From the NCBI RefSeq assembly GCF_001638985.1, contig NW_017265138.1, positions 1,552,376-1,616,375 of the forward strand: 64,000 nucleotides of DNA. The letters are read 5' to 3'. Below the pieces are notes generated by a model. The model was not told the origin of the DNA. It saw nothing but the letters and a program-made list of their open reading frames with translations, and searched no databases. The DNA comes from Phycomyces blakesleeanus NRRL 1555(-) (lineage: Eukaryota; Mucoromycota; Mucoromycetes; Mucorales; Phycomycetaceae). Positions 1 through 12,400 of the stretch are shown here, one piece after another. Each line of letters opens with the position of its first letter. The stretch's first letter is position 1. A program made the position numbers and the translations under genes.

Positions 1-775
1 GAGAAATTCATACAGATATGTATCACAAGTCTCATATTTTCTCTCACTCTCTTTGCTTCCTTTCAAGGGTTATCAAGTTACTTATGAAGCTAATAAAGCA
101 AACACACCAAGACAAGAGGTGTTTGGTAAAGAATACAAAACATACAAGACATAAAAAATGGCTATAGTTATTTGGCTTATTATTTATATAAAAAAATTGA
201 AGAATTTTGATAGTGTGCTTCTGCTAATCAGACAAGTCTAAGAGTATGCCTAATCGTAGCACTTTCACGTGAATTGATAAATCCCTTTATAAAAAATATA
301 TTTCTCTTAAGTTAAAGAGTTCTTTATAGTACTACTCTCGAATCGACTCTTTTATATATTCAGTATATAAGGACTCTCTCTATCTCTTATTAGGCTTCTT
401 TTATTTACTTTATATGTATTAGATTAATGTACTCTGAGCAATAGACATCACTATAGATTGTGTATTGGATAATACAATTTATTTTTGTAATAAAAAGAGA
501 GAGATAAATATGTACTTTTAATAAGAGTGTATAGCATACATATAATATGCCAATATTATCTGAAACTCTCAAGTCTTCTATAAATTATAAAATAAAATCT
601 CAAGGCTTATGTTTTAATATATTATGCCTTTTGCGAATTTAATTTAAAGCAGACGCGCAAGTAATTTTTATTTTATGCATACATAAAAGGCGAGTGGTTA
701 CCGTTTGTTTATTTATTTTTAAAGAGAAGAGGTTGGATATAAAGCTGAACAATGCTTTTGCGACAACACTTCATA
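1..775 (+). repeat. Left arm of the long inverted repeat
   Basis: Pairs base for base with 3832-4606 (coordinates sum to 4607). Identity breaks at 776, where the right arm has a mismatch at 3831. The arm begins at window base 1, so it probably extends further left. Confidence 0.9.
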
Positions 776-3700
776 ATTTTAGCTGACACTATAAGCTATT
801 TGTAAATCTTGTATTAAAATTAGCTGTCGTAAATATTACTAGCTGTATTTTATTTGAATAAAAATATTGTGACAGCGAGACGTGCTGTGTCGGTTTTGTA
901 GTGTAAGGGTTGGTAAAAGAAGGTATATAAAAAAAGGTAAAAAAGGGTTAGATCAACACACGTAGCCTTCGCAGCAAATAGAAGTGCTCTTCAGATCAAG
1001 GATCAGGAGGTAAAATAAAAGAAAATATTAATTTGTATAAGATGATATTTATTGAATTCCTTTGTTTAGGATTATATAGTTTTTCTGAACTAAGTTGATA
1101 GAATGGTTATTGATATAACTGGATAATTTGGATACTAATAGCGCGGGTATTTGAATAGAGGTACTTGTGATGTTTGGAACGGGAAGATAAAACTTATGGA
1201 AATAACTTTGATACAAACAGGTCATGGAAGAAGTGAAATAAGGAAAAACTTAAGATAGAATAAATTTGGCAGATTGTTGAACCGTTACTGGCATCGAACA
1301 AGTATGGTCATGTCAATTGAGTGTAGTCGAGAACCGATCTCGTCCAAGACCGACTGTGTCAACAGTAAGTTTTAGTCTCTTGGATTTTACACCTGCAGAT
1401 ACTCGGGAATGTTGATACAAAAATTATACAAAAAAGAGTAAAGAAATCGAGAGAGAGAAAAGTACAACTATCACACAGTATCGATTTGATTTGGGAGCAC
1501 AAAAAAAGATACATTGGCTAGTTTGGTTCTTATCCGTGATTATTGTTTTTTAAATGTACCAAGTAGGACCAGTTTCTTTTTTCCCCGTATTTTCCAGTTA
1601 GGCACAGCAATGAAAGGTCAACCCCGAGCCAATTGAACAACGTGTTGGTGTGGGTCGTTTCAAAGTGAACAGATAGAAAAGTCGGCATAGCTAGTTGGAG
1701 ATTTTTCTGGCATATACGGGGGTGCCTTAATTTTTGTTTGTGGTTACAAAGAGCGAGCAGCTGGTTCTGCCATGTAAATAAGAGTAATTTTATAAAGTAA
1801 TAATTTTTTAACATGGTACAGAAAGGTAAATGGTAGTGGTTAGATTCAGTGATGTGCTTTATGGCTTAACAACCAGCGAGAGTTTCTTTTGGTACTATCG
1901 TAACTAGTAATAAGATATGCCGGTACATATAGGATTGAGATAAATAGTTATAAGCAGAATATAACAAACGTAAAAAAGCGGTGAATACAAGAAGAGAAAC
2001 AGTCTTCTCTGACAGAATATGGAGCGATGTATAAGGGTCCGAATGTATACGACAAAGAGCATAAAAGTCTGGGGTAAAGTCTACAGTATGATGAGGGATA
2101 GACAATAGGCAGAACAGCAAAGAGAAGAGAGAAAATAGACTAGATCTCCAGCGCGTACTGATTTAAAATTGGGATGGAAAAAAAGAATTGCCAGTTTGAA
2201 GAGTTGAAAAGTGAAAATTCTGTATTAAATCCCCAAAAAATATATAAAGAAATTGATAAGATATTAGGAGAGAATATTTATATGCGAAACTTTATTTTCT
2301 GTAGCCAAGACTGCAAACAATAATTAGTCACTGCTGTAAATGAGTATTTATTACTGCTGAGCCTGAGACCAAGACCAAAGGATAAATAGCTTATTGTTAA
2401 TGCTTCCAGTTAAATGGATCTGCGTTTACTCTAATAGCTAATACATAAATTATCATACATGTATTTTATTATTGCTTTATATTATTATCATAGCATGCGA
2501 TACATGATCACATACATTACATATACAGCATAGTGATACTTTATTTAAAGACTACACACGAGTTTACTTATAATTCAAAAACATCGCTCGAGTACTTGGG
2601 TCGGAAAATTCAAATATTACCAATAATATATATACTATTTCTTGTTCAAAATCTCTGGCTGGTATAACCAGAAAGCCGTCGTACCTATAGATATTTCAGA
2701 GGAATAACATTCCTTAATTATGCTTCATAATAATGACACGTTGGGTGTATATTCACATTTCCTGCTGGCCCAAATATATCCTATATCTCCATTTTTTGTA
2801 TCGATTATGTAAACCAATTGGTTAATTTATGACCTTGGGAAGACTGATTGTTACAACTGGAGCAGTAATTAACTAAAAATCTTAAGGATTGTAACAATGA
2901 ATCCCAACAATAGCTATCTATCTCTATTTATCTCTCTTATTTATTATTAATTATCTAAAGAAGCATAGTTTATTCCAATATCTTAGTAATATCTTACTGA
3001 TTATATTATTTTATTTATTAGGGAAATATCTATATAAACATCGAAAGGTGAAAGCAATAAAGATCATCCTTACACATCACTTATATTTTCTTTTTATCTT
3101 TCTCGAGAGAATAAGCTGCGAATTGCCAATATTAGGGCTAAAGAGTTGTTAGAGGAGGTTGATATATATTCCTTTTTTCTATTAATCATTTGGGTCACTT
3201 CTTTACACAAACCAACACAGCCCGTCTCAATAGAAATTACAGCTATAGTTTTTCTTTTGCAGTTACACCTTGTACTATATGAAGCGTTATATCTACATTT
3301 ACCTCTGAGATATTAAAAGGGTGTCTAATTGTGTTTTGTAAGTCAGGACATTTGATTTACGTACAGCTATTATATCCTCTATCTTTTTTCCTCTTGCATT
3401 TATTTTCTCATTTTCGACGTGATATTTGAGAAACACAAGTTAAAATTCATTTAATATGCTATAGATCTTATTTCCGTGTACACTACCCACGTTTAAGGCT
3501 GTACACGAAATTTAGTATTTTTGCTTTACCAGCTAGTATAGATATTACGACTGTACAATAGCCATTATTTTTAAAAAGATACTATTTTTCTGACCTATAA
3601 CTTATTTTTTTAATTGAATAACAAGGTCACTCGCCAGTAAACTAACCGGTAAGCTTGTCTGGAAAAATATTTTCTATCGATTATTCAAAGACTCTACTCC

Positions 3701-3831
3701 ACCTATTTACTGGCTAATAAAAAGTAGTACTTAGATGCGAGTACATTTTTTGGTGATAAATATAATGATATGTTTTTATTCGAGTAAAATACATCTAGTA
3801 ATATTTATGAGCTAATATTATCAGCTAAAAG

Positions 3832-4606
3832 TATGAAGTGTTGTCGCAAAAGCATTGTTCAGCTTTATATCCAACCTCTTCTCTTTAAAAATAAATAAAC
3901 AAACGGTAACCACTCGCCTTTTATGTATGCATAAAATAAAAATTACTTGCGCGTCTGCTTTAAATTAAATTCGCAAAAGGCATAATATATTAAAACATAA
4001 GCCTTGAGATTTTATTTTATAATTTATAGAAGACTTGAGAGTTTCAGATAATATTGGCATATTATATGTATGCTATACACTCTTATTAAAAGTACATATT
4101 TATCTCTCTCTTTTTATTACAAAAATAAATTGTATTATCCAATACACAATCTATAGTGATGTCTATTGCTCAGAGTACATTAATCTAATACATATAAAGT
4201 AAATAAAAGAAGCCTAATAAGAGATAGAGAGAGTCCTTATATACTGAATATATAAAAGAGTCGATTCGAGAGTAGTACTATAAAGAACTCTTTAACTTAA
4301 GAGAAATATATTTTTTATAAAGGGATTTATCAATTCACGTGAAAGTGCTACGATTAGGCATACTCTTAGACTTGTCTGATTAGCAGAAGCACACTATCAA
4401 AATTCTTCAATTTTTTTATATAAATAATAAGCCAAATAACTATAGCCATTTTTTATGTCTTGTATGTTTTGTATTCTTTACCAAACACCTCTTGTCTTGG
4501 TGTGTTTGCTTTATTAGCTTCATAAGTAACTTGATAACCCTTGAAAGGAAGCAAAGAGAGTGAGAGAAAATATGAGACTTGTGATACATATCTGTATGAA
4601 TTTCTC
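3832..4606 (-). repeat. Right arm of the long inverted repeat
   Basis: Reverse complement of 1-775. An open frame at 4440-4649 on the minus strand crosses the arm's edge but is a chance frame in repeat DNA. Confidence 0.9.
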
Positions 4607-5750
4607 TATATTGGGTTTCCTTGTTTGGGCTTGGTCTGTTTATTTGCATGATCCCCCCCTATCTTTTATATCATGACGGTTTTAATTTTTCCGAAAAACT
4701 CTTTCAAGGCCTGGCCTTTATAAAACAGTAGATACATTTAAAGGATACTATAACATAACACTGCAAAAAGTAAGCATATAGGTACTGAGTGTAAGAGTTG
4801 GAAAGCAAGACCAGTACTATATTTTAAAAAGACTATGTTTTCATTTTTCAACTTGTATATATACAATATTATAATCAGGTACTTTCCCTGAAAAGTATTT
4901 GTAGTGACGAAAACAAATGATCAACGTGACCAACGTGACCAACACCACACAGGATGCATCCATCCATCCATCCTCCTCCACCTATCTCCCCCAATCTTTT
5001 GATTGATGTATACTTTCAATGAATTTTATTGGACTAAAGTGAGGGAGGCGTCATCATCTCCCCATTTCTGTTTTTATAACTAGAGAAAAATTTTCGCGTC
5101 TTTTGGGTTTCCTTTTTTCCCTTTTTCTTTGTACTGGCCGTGTCTACTGGTGGAGACGATGGAGAGCTTCTGGTAATATATGGGTTTATGTCCGGCCGGT
5201 CATCGTTTATACACAGAAGCCAAGAGGGTCTTCCGATAGCCATGATTCTTTTCTTATGAACGGCTAGCCAGATCACTTTAAGATAAGTATATGATTTTTT
5301 TACGTTATGTGCGATGCAACTTTGAATACTAATTAATCAAAGACTATGGAGTAGGCGACTGTAAGAGTTCAAAAGACGTTCATAAAGTCTTGACAATATT
5401 ATTTTGTTAAACTTGTTGAGCCGATCTTGGACTCTTGCGACCGACCGCTCTCTCTTTTTTTCTCTTTCTTTCAAAGGGGCCCGATGGAGTAGAGCCACGG
5501 GTCAAACATGGTCTATTGAGCAAGTCCACAAGCGCGCGTGTAGCGTGTGAGCCCGTTGTCCGTATTCCTGTGTATTACTGGTTGCTTTCTGTCGTCTCTT
5601 CTGGTGGGCGCGGCTGGTACCATCTTTTTTGGGTTAGTTCCCGTTGCTTGTTCCCTCCCGTTGCTTGTTCCTTCCTGATGCCTTCCACGGCGGTCCATGT
5701 TATATGAAAGGTACTGTTGCTTGTTGCTTTTTTTGTTAGTCTGTTGCTTC
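4607..5750. other. Intergenic, no gene recognised
   Basis: AT-rich up to about 5000, then somewhat richer in G+C from about 5430. Short open frames at 5034-5276 (-), 5435-5707 (+) and 5513-5698 (-) overlap each other, lack recognisable motifs and have no clear splice partners. Short direct repeats such as a GTTGCTTGTTCC-type unit occur near 5640-5680. Confidence 0.4.
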
Positions 5751-5960
5751 CGCCAGTGGGACTTTTCTGCCAGTGGGTTTGTTGCTTCCCACTGGTAGGC
5801 CCTTTCCTCCTACCAGTGGACCTGTTATCTCTCGCCAGTGGACCTTTTTATATAGTCGCCGGTTGCCGGTTGCCGGTTGCCAGTTGCCAGCCGCCTACTT
5901 TTCTTTCCACTGGCGGGTCCATTTATCTCACTGGTAGGAGACATTTATCCCACTGGTCGG
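5751..5960. repeat. Cluster of CCAGTGG heptamers in both orientations
   Basis: I count eight copies of CCAGTGG or its complement CCACTGG in about 210 bases, four forward and four reverse, spaced roughly 15-70 bases apart. Between them lies a 7-base tandem repeat of GGTTGCC type at about 5862-5890. Open frames through this stretch (5717-6046, 5877-6302) translate the repeats and show no domain. Confidence 0.6.
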
Positions 5961-6099
5961 ACATTTGCTTCCTGTTGCTTCCTGTTGCTTCTGCCGGGGA
6001 ACCCGATGGTTCCATTTCTGCCGCAAAATCGTCGGCCATGTCGTGACATCAAGACACCTTGTCAGAAGCCGATAAGGCTCACCAGAAGCCCAACATGGG

Positions 6100-6550
6100 C
6101 GCCTCAAAAAAGGCCACACCGGCCCATAAGAAAGGCCAAAGTATGCGCCAGAGCAAAGACCAATCCGGCCCATAAGACAGGCCAATGTAAGTGTCGGGAA
6201 AAGGACCAAACTATCTCAAGACATAATCTAACTGTTTTTTTATTGTTACAATGCAGGCTCCAAGTGCGCACCAGAGAAAGGGCAAACCGGCCCACAGGAT
6301 AGGCCAAAGTATGTGCCAGCAAAAAAGGGCAAACCGTCCCACAAGAAAGGCCAAAGTATATGCCAGCAAAAAAGGGCAAACCGTCCCACAAGAAAGGCCA
6401 AAGTATGTGTCAGCAAAAAGGGCAAACCAGCCCACAAGAAAGGCTAATGTAAGTACCGTGAAAAAGGGTGAACTATCTCAAGACATAGACTAATATTTTT
6501 TTGTATTACTACAATACAGGATCCAAATGCGCACCAGAGAAAAAAAAAGG
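6100..6550. repeat. 46-base minisatellite flanked by two duplicated intron-like segments
   Basis: A unit of about 46 bases carrying AGGCCAAAGTATGTGCCAGC is repeated in tandem at about 6290-6445, with diverged copies back to 6110. Before and after it stand two related segments, 6187-6252 and about 6449-6520. Each starts GTAAGT, has a CTAAC/CTAAT box followed by a T tract, ends in CAG, and is followed by a related GCGCACCAGAGAAA sequence. Since 46 is not a multiple of three, the reading frame rotates through all three phases along the array. I cannot tell whether it is transcribed. Confidence 0.6.
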
Positions 6551-8345
6551 CTTTTCAGAGTCCCTCAAGGTCACTGTCAAGATTCAAAGTCAAATCAAGA
6601 TAGATAGTCAAAAAAGAAAAGAAGAAAAAGAGAAAAATATATATAAAAAAAATGAAAAGAAAATGAAAATATACAAAAAAAAAGAAAAAAAGAAAACAAA
6701 AGAAAAACAACCAAAACAATATTGACCAGAAAAAAATCGTGCTCACAATTATCTCTCTATCTCAGATCAAACCCCATAGTCACTAGTACAATCTCCAAAA
6801 TAGTCAAGCCAAGGTCCATTGCTATGTCCAAGTCCAAGTCCAAATCCAATTCCAAGTCTTGTCCAAGTCAAAGTCCAAATGTCCAAAAACTGTCCAAGTA
6901 CTGTTCTAGTACTAGTCCTAGCACACAAACATATACAAACAAATAGAGAAGTACACAATTAGAGAAGTAGACAAATACACACAAACACACACAAACACAC
7001 ACACAAACACACACAATTTCTATTTTTCTATTTCTTTCTTATACACACACACACATACACATACACATAGTCATAGTCATAGTCATAGTCATAGTCATAG
7101 TCATACAAACATACATATACACACTTATATACATACATACATACATACATACAAAAGTAGAGGCGCATTTCTGTCAAAGTCCAAAATCTGGGTTGTACCT
7201 CCAAGTCTCAAGGCCAAGTCGATTTCCAAGAAGGGGTCCAATGCAAAATTCCAAAAGCAAGTTCCAAAAGAAAAACCAAAAACCAAATCCGAGGCCTATA
7301 CTAAGTCCTGTAAAAAAAACGGGCATATACTAAGTCCTCCTCTCCAAAAGGATCAAAAGAAATCCGAACTCGAGGCATATACTAAGTCCTCCAATCCAAA
7401 AGGATCAAATCCAAAAACCGAGGCGTAGACCAAAACCTATCAGAAATTATCAGGCACATTAAGTCCTCCACTCCAAAAGGATCAAAAGAAATCCGACCCT
7501 GAGGCCTATACTAAGTCCTGTCCAAAAATTACACAGGCATATACTAAGCCCTCCTCTCTCTCTAAAAAAAAACCAAAAAACCAAAAAACTAAAAAAAGTA
7601 AAAAAAAAAAAAAAAAAAAAAGTAAAAAAAGAGCAAAAAAAAAACCAAAAAAAAACCAAAAAAAAAAAGATGAATAAACCGGAAGAACTCTGCATTGGAA
7701 CCTGGACCTGGATTGAAGCAAAGCTGCGAACTGGAACAAGACTCTGGATTAGGACAAGGTATGAAATCCCTTTTTACATATATACATACAAAGCAAATGA
7801 AGTCTTTGATCAAAAACAAAAAACAAAAAAAAAATGCTCAAAAAAAGAAGCTCAAAAAAAACAGAAAGAGCAAAAAGAGCAATACCAAAACCCCCTTCTC
7901 TTATTACTATTCTGTGAAATTGACTGGACAAAAAAAAAGTAAAAAAAAAATCAAAAAAAAATTAAAATCAAAAATCAAAATCAAAAAGTCCAAATTATCC
8001 CCTTTACTATGTGTGCTGTGTTCGGACAAAAAAATCAAAAAAAAAGTCCAAATTATCTTTTTTATTCTTTTCAATATCAAAATTATTCCCTTATTACTAT
8101 TCCGTGAAATTGACTGGACAAAAAAAAAAGAATCAAAAAAAGAATCAAAAAAACAAGAAAAAAACAAAAAGTCCAAATTATCCCCTTTATTATTTTTCAA
8201 TACCAAAATCCTCCTCCTCCTCCTATCACTCTTAGCTTATATTGACTGGACAAAAAAAAAGATCAAAAGAAAAATCAAATGGACCAAGAAAAAAAAACCG
8301 ACTGGACTTGACTGGAACCGACTGGACTCGACTGGACTAGCATGG
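6551..8345. repeat. Low-complexity and degenerate tandem repeat tract
   Basis: The tract contains A-rich DNA (6600-6720), TCCAAG units (about 6810-6900), ACACAC and TCATAG runs (6960-7110), and CATA units (7125-7150). A degenerate unit carrying ATACTAAGTCCTCC and CCAAAAGGATCAAA recurs at about 7280-7560. A unit of about 130-190 bases carrying TTGACTGGACAAAAAAAAAG recurs at about 7915, 8105 and 8240. The 221-codon open frame at 7695-8360 is lysine-rich translation of these repeats and is not called as a gene. Confidence 0.7.
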
Positions 8346-8686
8346 CCTGGAATATCTTAGTATACTTAATTTAATTTAACTTAACTTATATTCCCCTTAT
8401 AAAAATTTGAACAATAAATTTTGATTTCATTTGACTTTGATATTATCTTTATGTTTTGTCTCTTTTTGATTTTGATCTTAAATTTGTCTTTAAAAAATAT
8501 TATTAATAACGTTTTTGGTACTACTATATTACAATTGATAGCTGTCTTATTATACTTGTGTTCCTTGGTAAGGTAGATAAGGTGTATTTTCTAATGAGGC
8601 ATTCATTCAGTTTACTATAGCACGGCGGGATTTCTTTTGATATCGCTCATTAAAATCAACTTTGAAGTGGTGGTGTAGCTGTAAAA

Positions 8687-8950
8687 ATGACCCAAAATAA
8701 TTTACTAACTCTCTTTAATGTGTTCTTTCTTAAGATTGTCTTTCTACCGATATTCATTTTCTTGCCACTAAGTTTATACTTCAACTATATAGCCAATCCA
8801 CGATGTGCTATTAAATTTGTCTATAATAATAGTATGGCTGGCTGCTGTTTTATTATTATCTTTTTCTATTGTCTTGATTTTGTTAAAAAGAAATTCACAG
8901 TGGAAGATAACGAGGAACGTACCCGAGTTATCAGACAAAAAAAAAGTTAA
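8687..8950 (+). CDS. Hypothetical 87-residue ORF with two hydrophobic segments
   Basis: I do not recognise this frame. It starts at an ATG after AT-rich DNA, has two hydrophobic stretches (about residues 8-30 and 49-62), and ends with a charged tail rich in Lys, Glu and Arg. That layout could be a small two-span membrane protein, but AT-rich DNA often yields such frames by chance. No introns or neighbours support it. Confidence 0.2.
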   Translation: MTQNNLLTLFNVFFLKIVFLPIFIFLPLSLYFNYIANPRCAIKFVYNNSMAGCCFIIIFFYCLDFVKKKFTVEDNEERTRVIRQKKS

Positions 8951-10107
8951 TGCGATATCTACAAAATGACATATGGTCCTAGGGGCGGCTAAGTAACGGA
9001 AAGGGCAGCATGATGATTTGAAGCTTTTTCGGGGATGGAAGAATTTTGAATCTTTTGTGTTTTAATCATTAGCCTTCTCAAAGCCTCCATTATGGTTATA
9101 GAAAGTACCAGTCTGTGCAGAAATTAGGCTACCCATTTGCCATTCATTTTCTCAGCAGTCCTTTTCTTTTTTGGTTAGAAAATAATTTCTTTAACATCAA
9201 TTCATAAAAGTTACATCGATCATTATTCCCTTTCTTTGTTATATCTTTAAAAAAATCCTTCGCCTCTCAAGTCACTTGACTTGACTCACTGCTACTTTCC
9301 CCCGTTTTTGGCATTCTCTATGAATATTCTGGAGTTAGAAACTTAAGGAAAAGGCGAAATGTGTAACACTTAACAAGGTAGTTTTGTAAACAAGTAACCT
9401 CAAAATATTGAACGCATGTACGGACCTGGGTTTTTTGTCCAAAATCTCCACTGTTCCCCGTCAGCCTCCACCGTCTGTGCCTGCCCAAAATTGTGCCTAT
9501 GAGGACAGACTTGGTCTGGTATCGTTGTGTATTCAGGATCCATAAATGGATCACCCGAGTTTCTAAAGGGAATTTCACTTTGAAGTTCCTATCCCTGCTG
9601 AAATTCGTTCCTAATTCAGGTATCTCCAGTACCTAGTTACTTATTCTTAACTTTCATGTCATTTATCTTTTCTCACATATTTATTTCACCTGTGTTCTCA
9701 GGGTACACCTTTTTTCATAATAGACAATTTTTAAAAAGAGGACATTTTTTGGATTGAAAACCCCAATTTCATACATGGTAATTTAGAGTCGCTTATATAA
9801 CATGATACATTATACAACTGCATGTGAAGCTCCAAAACAAATGTCAATGGCTGAAAAGAAAAGAAAAAAAGAAAAGAACCTTACATTTGGTGCCCTGTTT
9901 AAATATTGAGACTTTATCTAGTTTAAGAAGTATTTTTGCAAAAGCATAGAAGATATTTCTCCGTAGAGTGTTTTTAGATAATATAAATAACATTTTAAAG
10001 CAATTAGAAGTTAACAAATATGAAGATCCCATAAAGCCTTATGGTTTTCTAGCTTTACATATATAAATTGTCTATTATAAAAAAGCATACTCTACATATA
10101 AGTGACT
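8951..10107. other. Intergenic, no gene recognised
   Basis: Downstream flank of the permease gene that follows. An 86-codon minus-strand frame at 9318-9578 has no recognisable motif. Nothing else could be supported. Confidence 0.4.
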
Positions 10108-12400
10108 TTATATAATCTTAAATACAGACCAGCCAGACATTCTTATCTTTAAGAAAAATAGTACCAGTGTCCCTGCTACATACATTGCACCAGTAAATAT
10201 CTTGTAGCTTACAAATGGTGATCGCATGGCAATTTCAGAACTTTCGATCGCACCTGCCAGGTTGGGACCAAACATGGCTAAGGTAGTGACGACCAGAAGA
10301 AGAGACAGACCAGACTCATACTTTTCCTTTCCAGTAATAATACATGTAATCGAAGGTGCTTTTTGTTTTTTGTTTAAACATAACTTGAAATAAGCATTTA
10401 TTTCTTTTCTTCTACTCCTTCTTCTTCTTCGTTTCTTTTTACTTTTACTTACTAAGAGTGACAAATGCTCCACCAAAGAATCCAAACAGAGCAGAGAATG
10501 CGATAAGAACCCCAAAAGAGTCTGCAAAGGTCCACAGACAGAGAGAAAGTAGACCGGCAAACAAAGAAAATACGATCGTAACATTCATATGGCCAACACG
10601 GTCTCCAATCAATCTTGATAATAAAAACAGTGTTGAGATGTTACTGCAACTGTTACGCTCACTATTACTATTACTATTACTATTACTACTTATATAAAAG
10701 AAGAAAGAAAGAGAAAGAAAAGGCTAATCTAATCTACACAAAGGTTTTGGCATGTTGTGATTTAAATTTTGACTTTATTTGGCTTGTTTGGCTTACCCAG
10801 CTAAAATACGGCCAGCAGTACTCAAACCAGACGCAACAGCAACTGTAGCTGATCCTTTTTCTGGAGAAAGTCCAATAAATGTAGCGTATGCTATCACATA
10901 AAATAACATAAAATAAAATAAAATAAAATAAAGACACAATACAATATACTTTAATTAATATTTGGTTCTTTTTTTTGCTATCCTTGCTTATATATATATA
11001 TATATATATGCGTGTGTGTGTAGTGCTTACATGGTAGGAAAAAGACTGGAACATAGTAGGCACCTTCGAGAAAGATGTCGGTAATACACCATAGTACAAA
11101 ATTGAGGTCTTTTAGGATCTTAAAGTCAATGATGTCTTTGAGTCTTTGGGTGACTTTTGTGTGACCTGGTCGATCTCGAAATAAAATGCAAGCAAACAAT
11201 CCAACACCGACATTAATAAAACCAACAACACGATAACACCTTTAGTTCGTTTATATATATATATATATGATTTTGATTTTACAAAGGGAAAGGAAGAAAG
11301 TAAGAAACAAGTATTCCAACGAAAAGGCAACAAGTTATAGTTTCTCAAGATTTATCTTTCATATGTTTATTTATTTCTTTACGTACCAGAATACACCTAA
11401 TTTTTCATTGAGAGCACCTACAAGTAGTGGCATTACAAGCCCTCCGATACTGTTTCCACTAGATGCTACGCCTAAAGCAATTCCAGTGTTCTTTGTAAAC
11501 CATTTTGGGATCTCACTTATTACGATCTTGAAAAATGAAATTATAAGATGTAAACACAAAAAATATCAATATGAACGTGAGCTTGAACGTAAACATGAGC
11601 GTAAATATGAATTGATTTAGATCAATTAGATTGAATGGATAACCTTCATGCTTACATAGTATATAATTGATGTTCCAATACCATATAATACACCCTGAGT
11701 CATACATAGCTGCCATATCTAATACACGCATACATGCATTTATATATACTTAGATTTATATATATATATATTAAAGAAATATCACAATACCTCTGTACAG
11801 AAACTGGCCAGCTCTAGTCCAGCCACACACAGCACTACACCAAGTGCCAATGCCTTTTTTGTAGTCATATAAGACAGCAGGATTTGAACAAAGGGTGACA
11901 GGATATTTAAAAGAATGTTGCCGAGTGTACCGACAAATGTCAATTGAAGAGTAATTGCGGGTGAGTGGCCAAACAAGTTTTGCTCATAATAGTCTTGGAA
12001 AACACCCCTGTAATAAATAAGTAAAATAAGCAAGCAATAGAGTAAGTCAAACCATAGTAATGATAACAAGAACCTTTCTTTTTTCTTCTTTTTCTTACCA
12101 GCTCATAACTACACTCAGGCTGGGCATTTGGACCAGAAATGCGCCAACAACAATGAACCATCCGTATCCACCTTCAGGATTTTCTGGATTCTGAAGAGTC
12201 GATTCTGACAAGGTTTCTGATTTTGGTAACTGGAAAACTAATTTACAGATTATCAAAATCTATATATTAAGTATTGTATACTAAATATTACCTTGTGTAT
12301 TAAGAGAAGCAATTGTGTCAGTATCCTTTTGTTCTTTTGGGTCACAGAATTTGGTCGATGAAGTGGATCCCAAAGAAGCTGATTCTTGTTTAAAAGACAT
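10108..12400 (-). CDS. MFS transporter, monocarboxylate permease (MCT) family
   Basis: Nine exons on the minus strand join in one frame of 460 residues: 12400-12292, 12237-12099, 12007-11791, 11718-11656, 11526-11387, 11239-11031, 10890-10797, 10613-10453, 10358-10108. All introns are GT-AG. The N-terminus is a short polar tail, then the MCT-type motif EGGYGW (residues 58-63) opens the first membrane segment and GVFQDYY follows. A WFTKNTGIALGVASSGNSIG loop (exon 5), FRDRPGHTK (exon 6) and AGLIGDRVGHMNV (exons 7-8) are typical family loops, with about twelve hydrophobic segments overall. Members carry monocarboxylates or related small acids across membranes; the substrate here cannot be read from sequence. 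The start is the first ATG of the acidic N-terminal exon. Confidence 0.88.

Larger units (their letters stand above)
1..4606. mobile_element. Large inverted-repeat element, left end cut by the window
   Basis: Bases 1-775 are the reverse complement of 3832-4606; every stretch I compared matched without gaps. Inside that, similarity continues in a decayed form (about 776-870 against about 3740-3831), so the repeats were once longer and the outer parts have been kept identical or are recent. The interior, about 3 kb, is AT-rich. It holds only two short minus-strand open frames (1530-1814 and 1866-2120) that I do not recognise and that have no splice-linked extension I can see. No transposase is visible. 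The layout suits a non-autonomous long-TIR DNA transposon or a foldback element; an assembly palindrome is the main alternative. The outer boundary on the right lies at or beyond 4606; the left one is outside the window. Confidence 0.6.

Noticed and set aside
5877..6493. Overlapping open frames on both strands through the minisatellite
   Set aside because: The same repeat is open in several frames because 46-base units rotate phase; no frame is favoured.
7695..8360. 221-codon open frame, plus strand
   Set aside because: It is almost entirely Lys/Asn/Leu translation of A-rich tandem repeats, without domain or splice context.
10978..11348. Separate small genes inside the permease region
   Set aside because: These fragments are exons of the permease extended into introns; joined exons give one continuous MCT protein.
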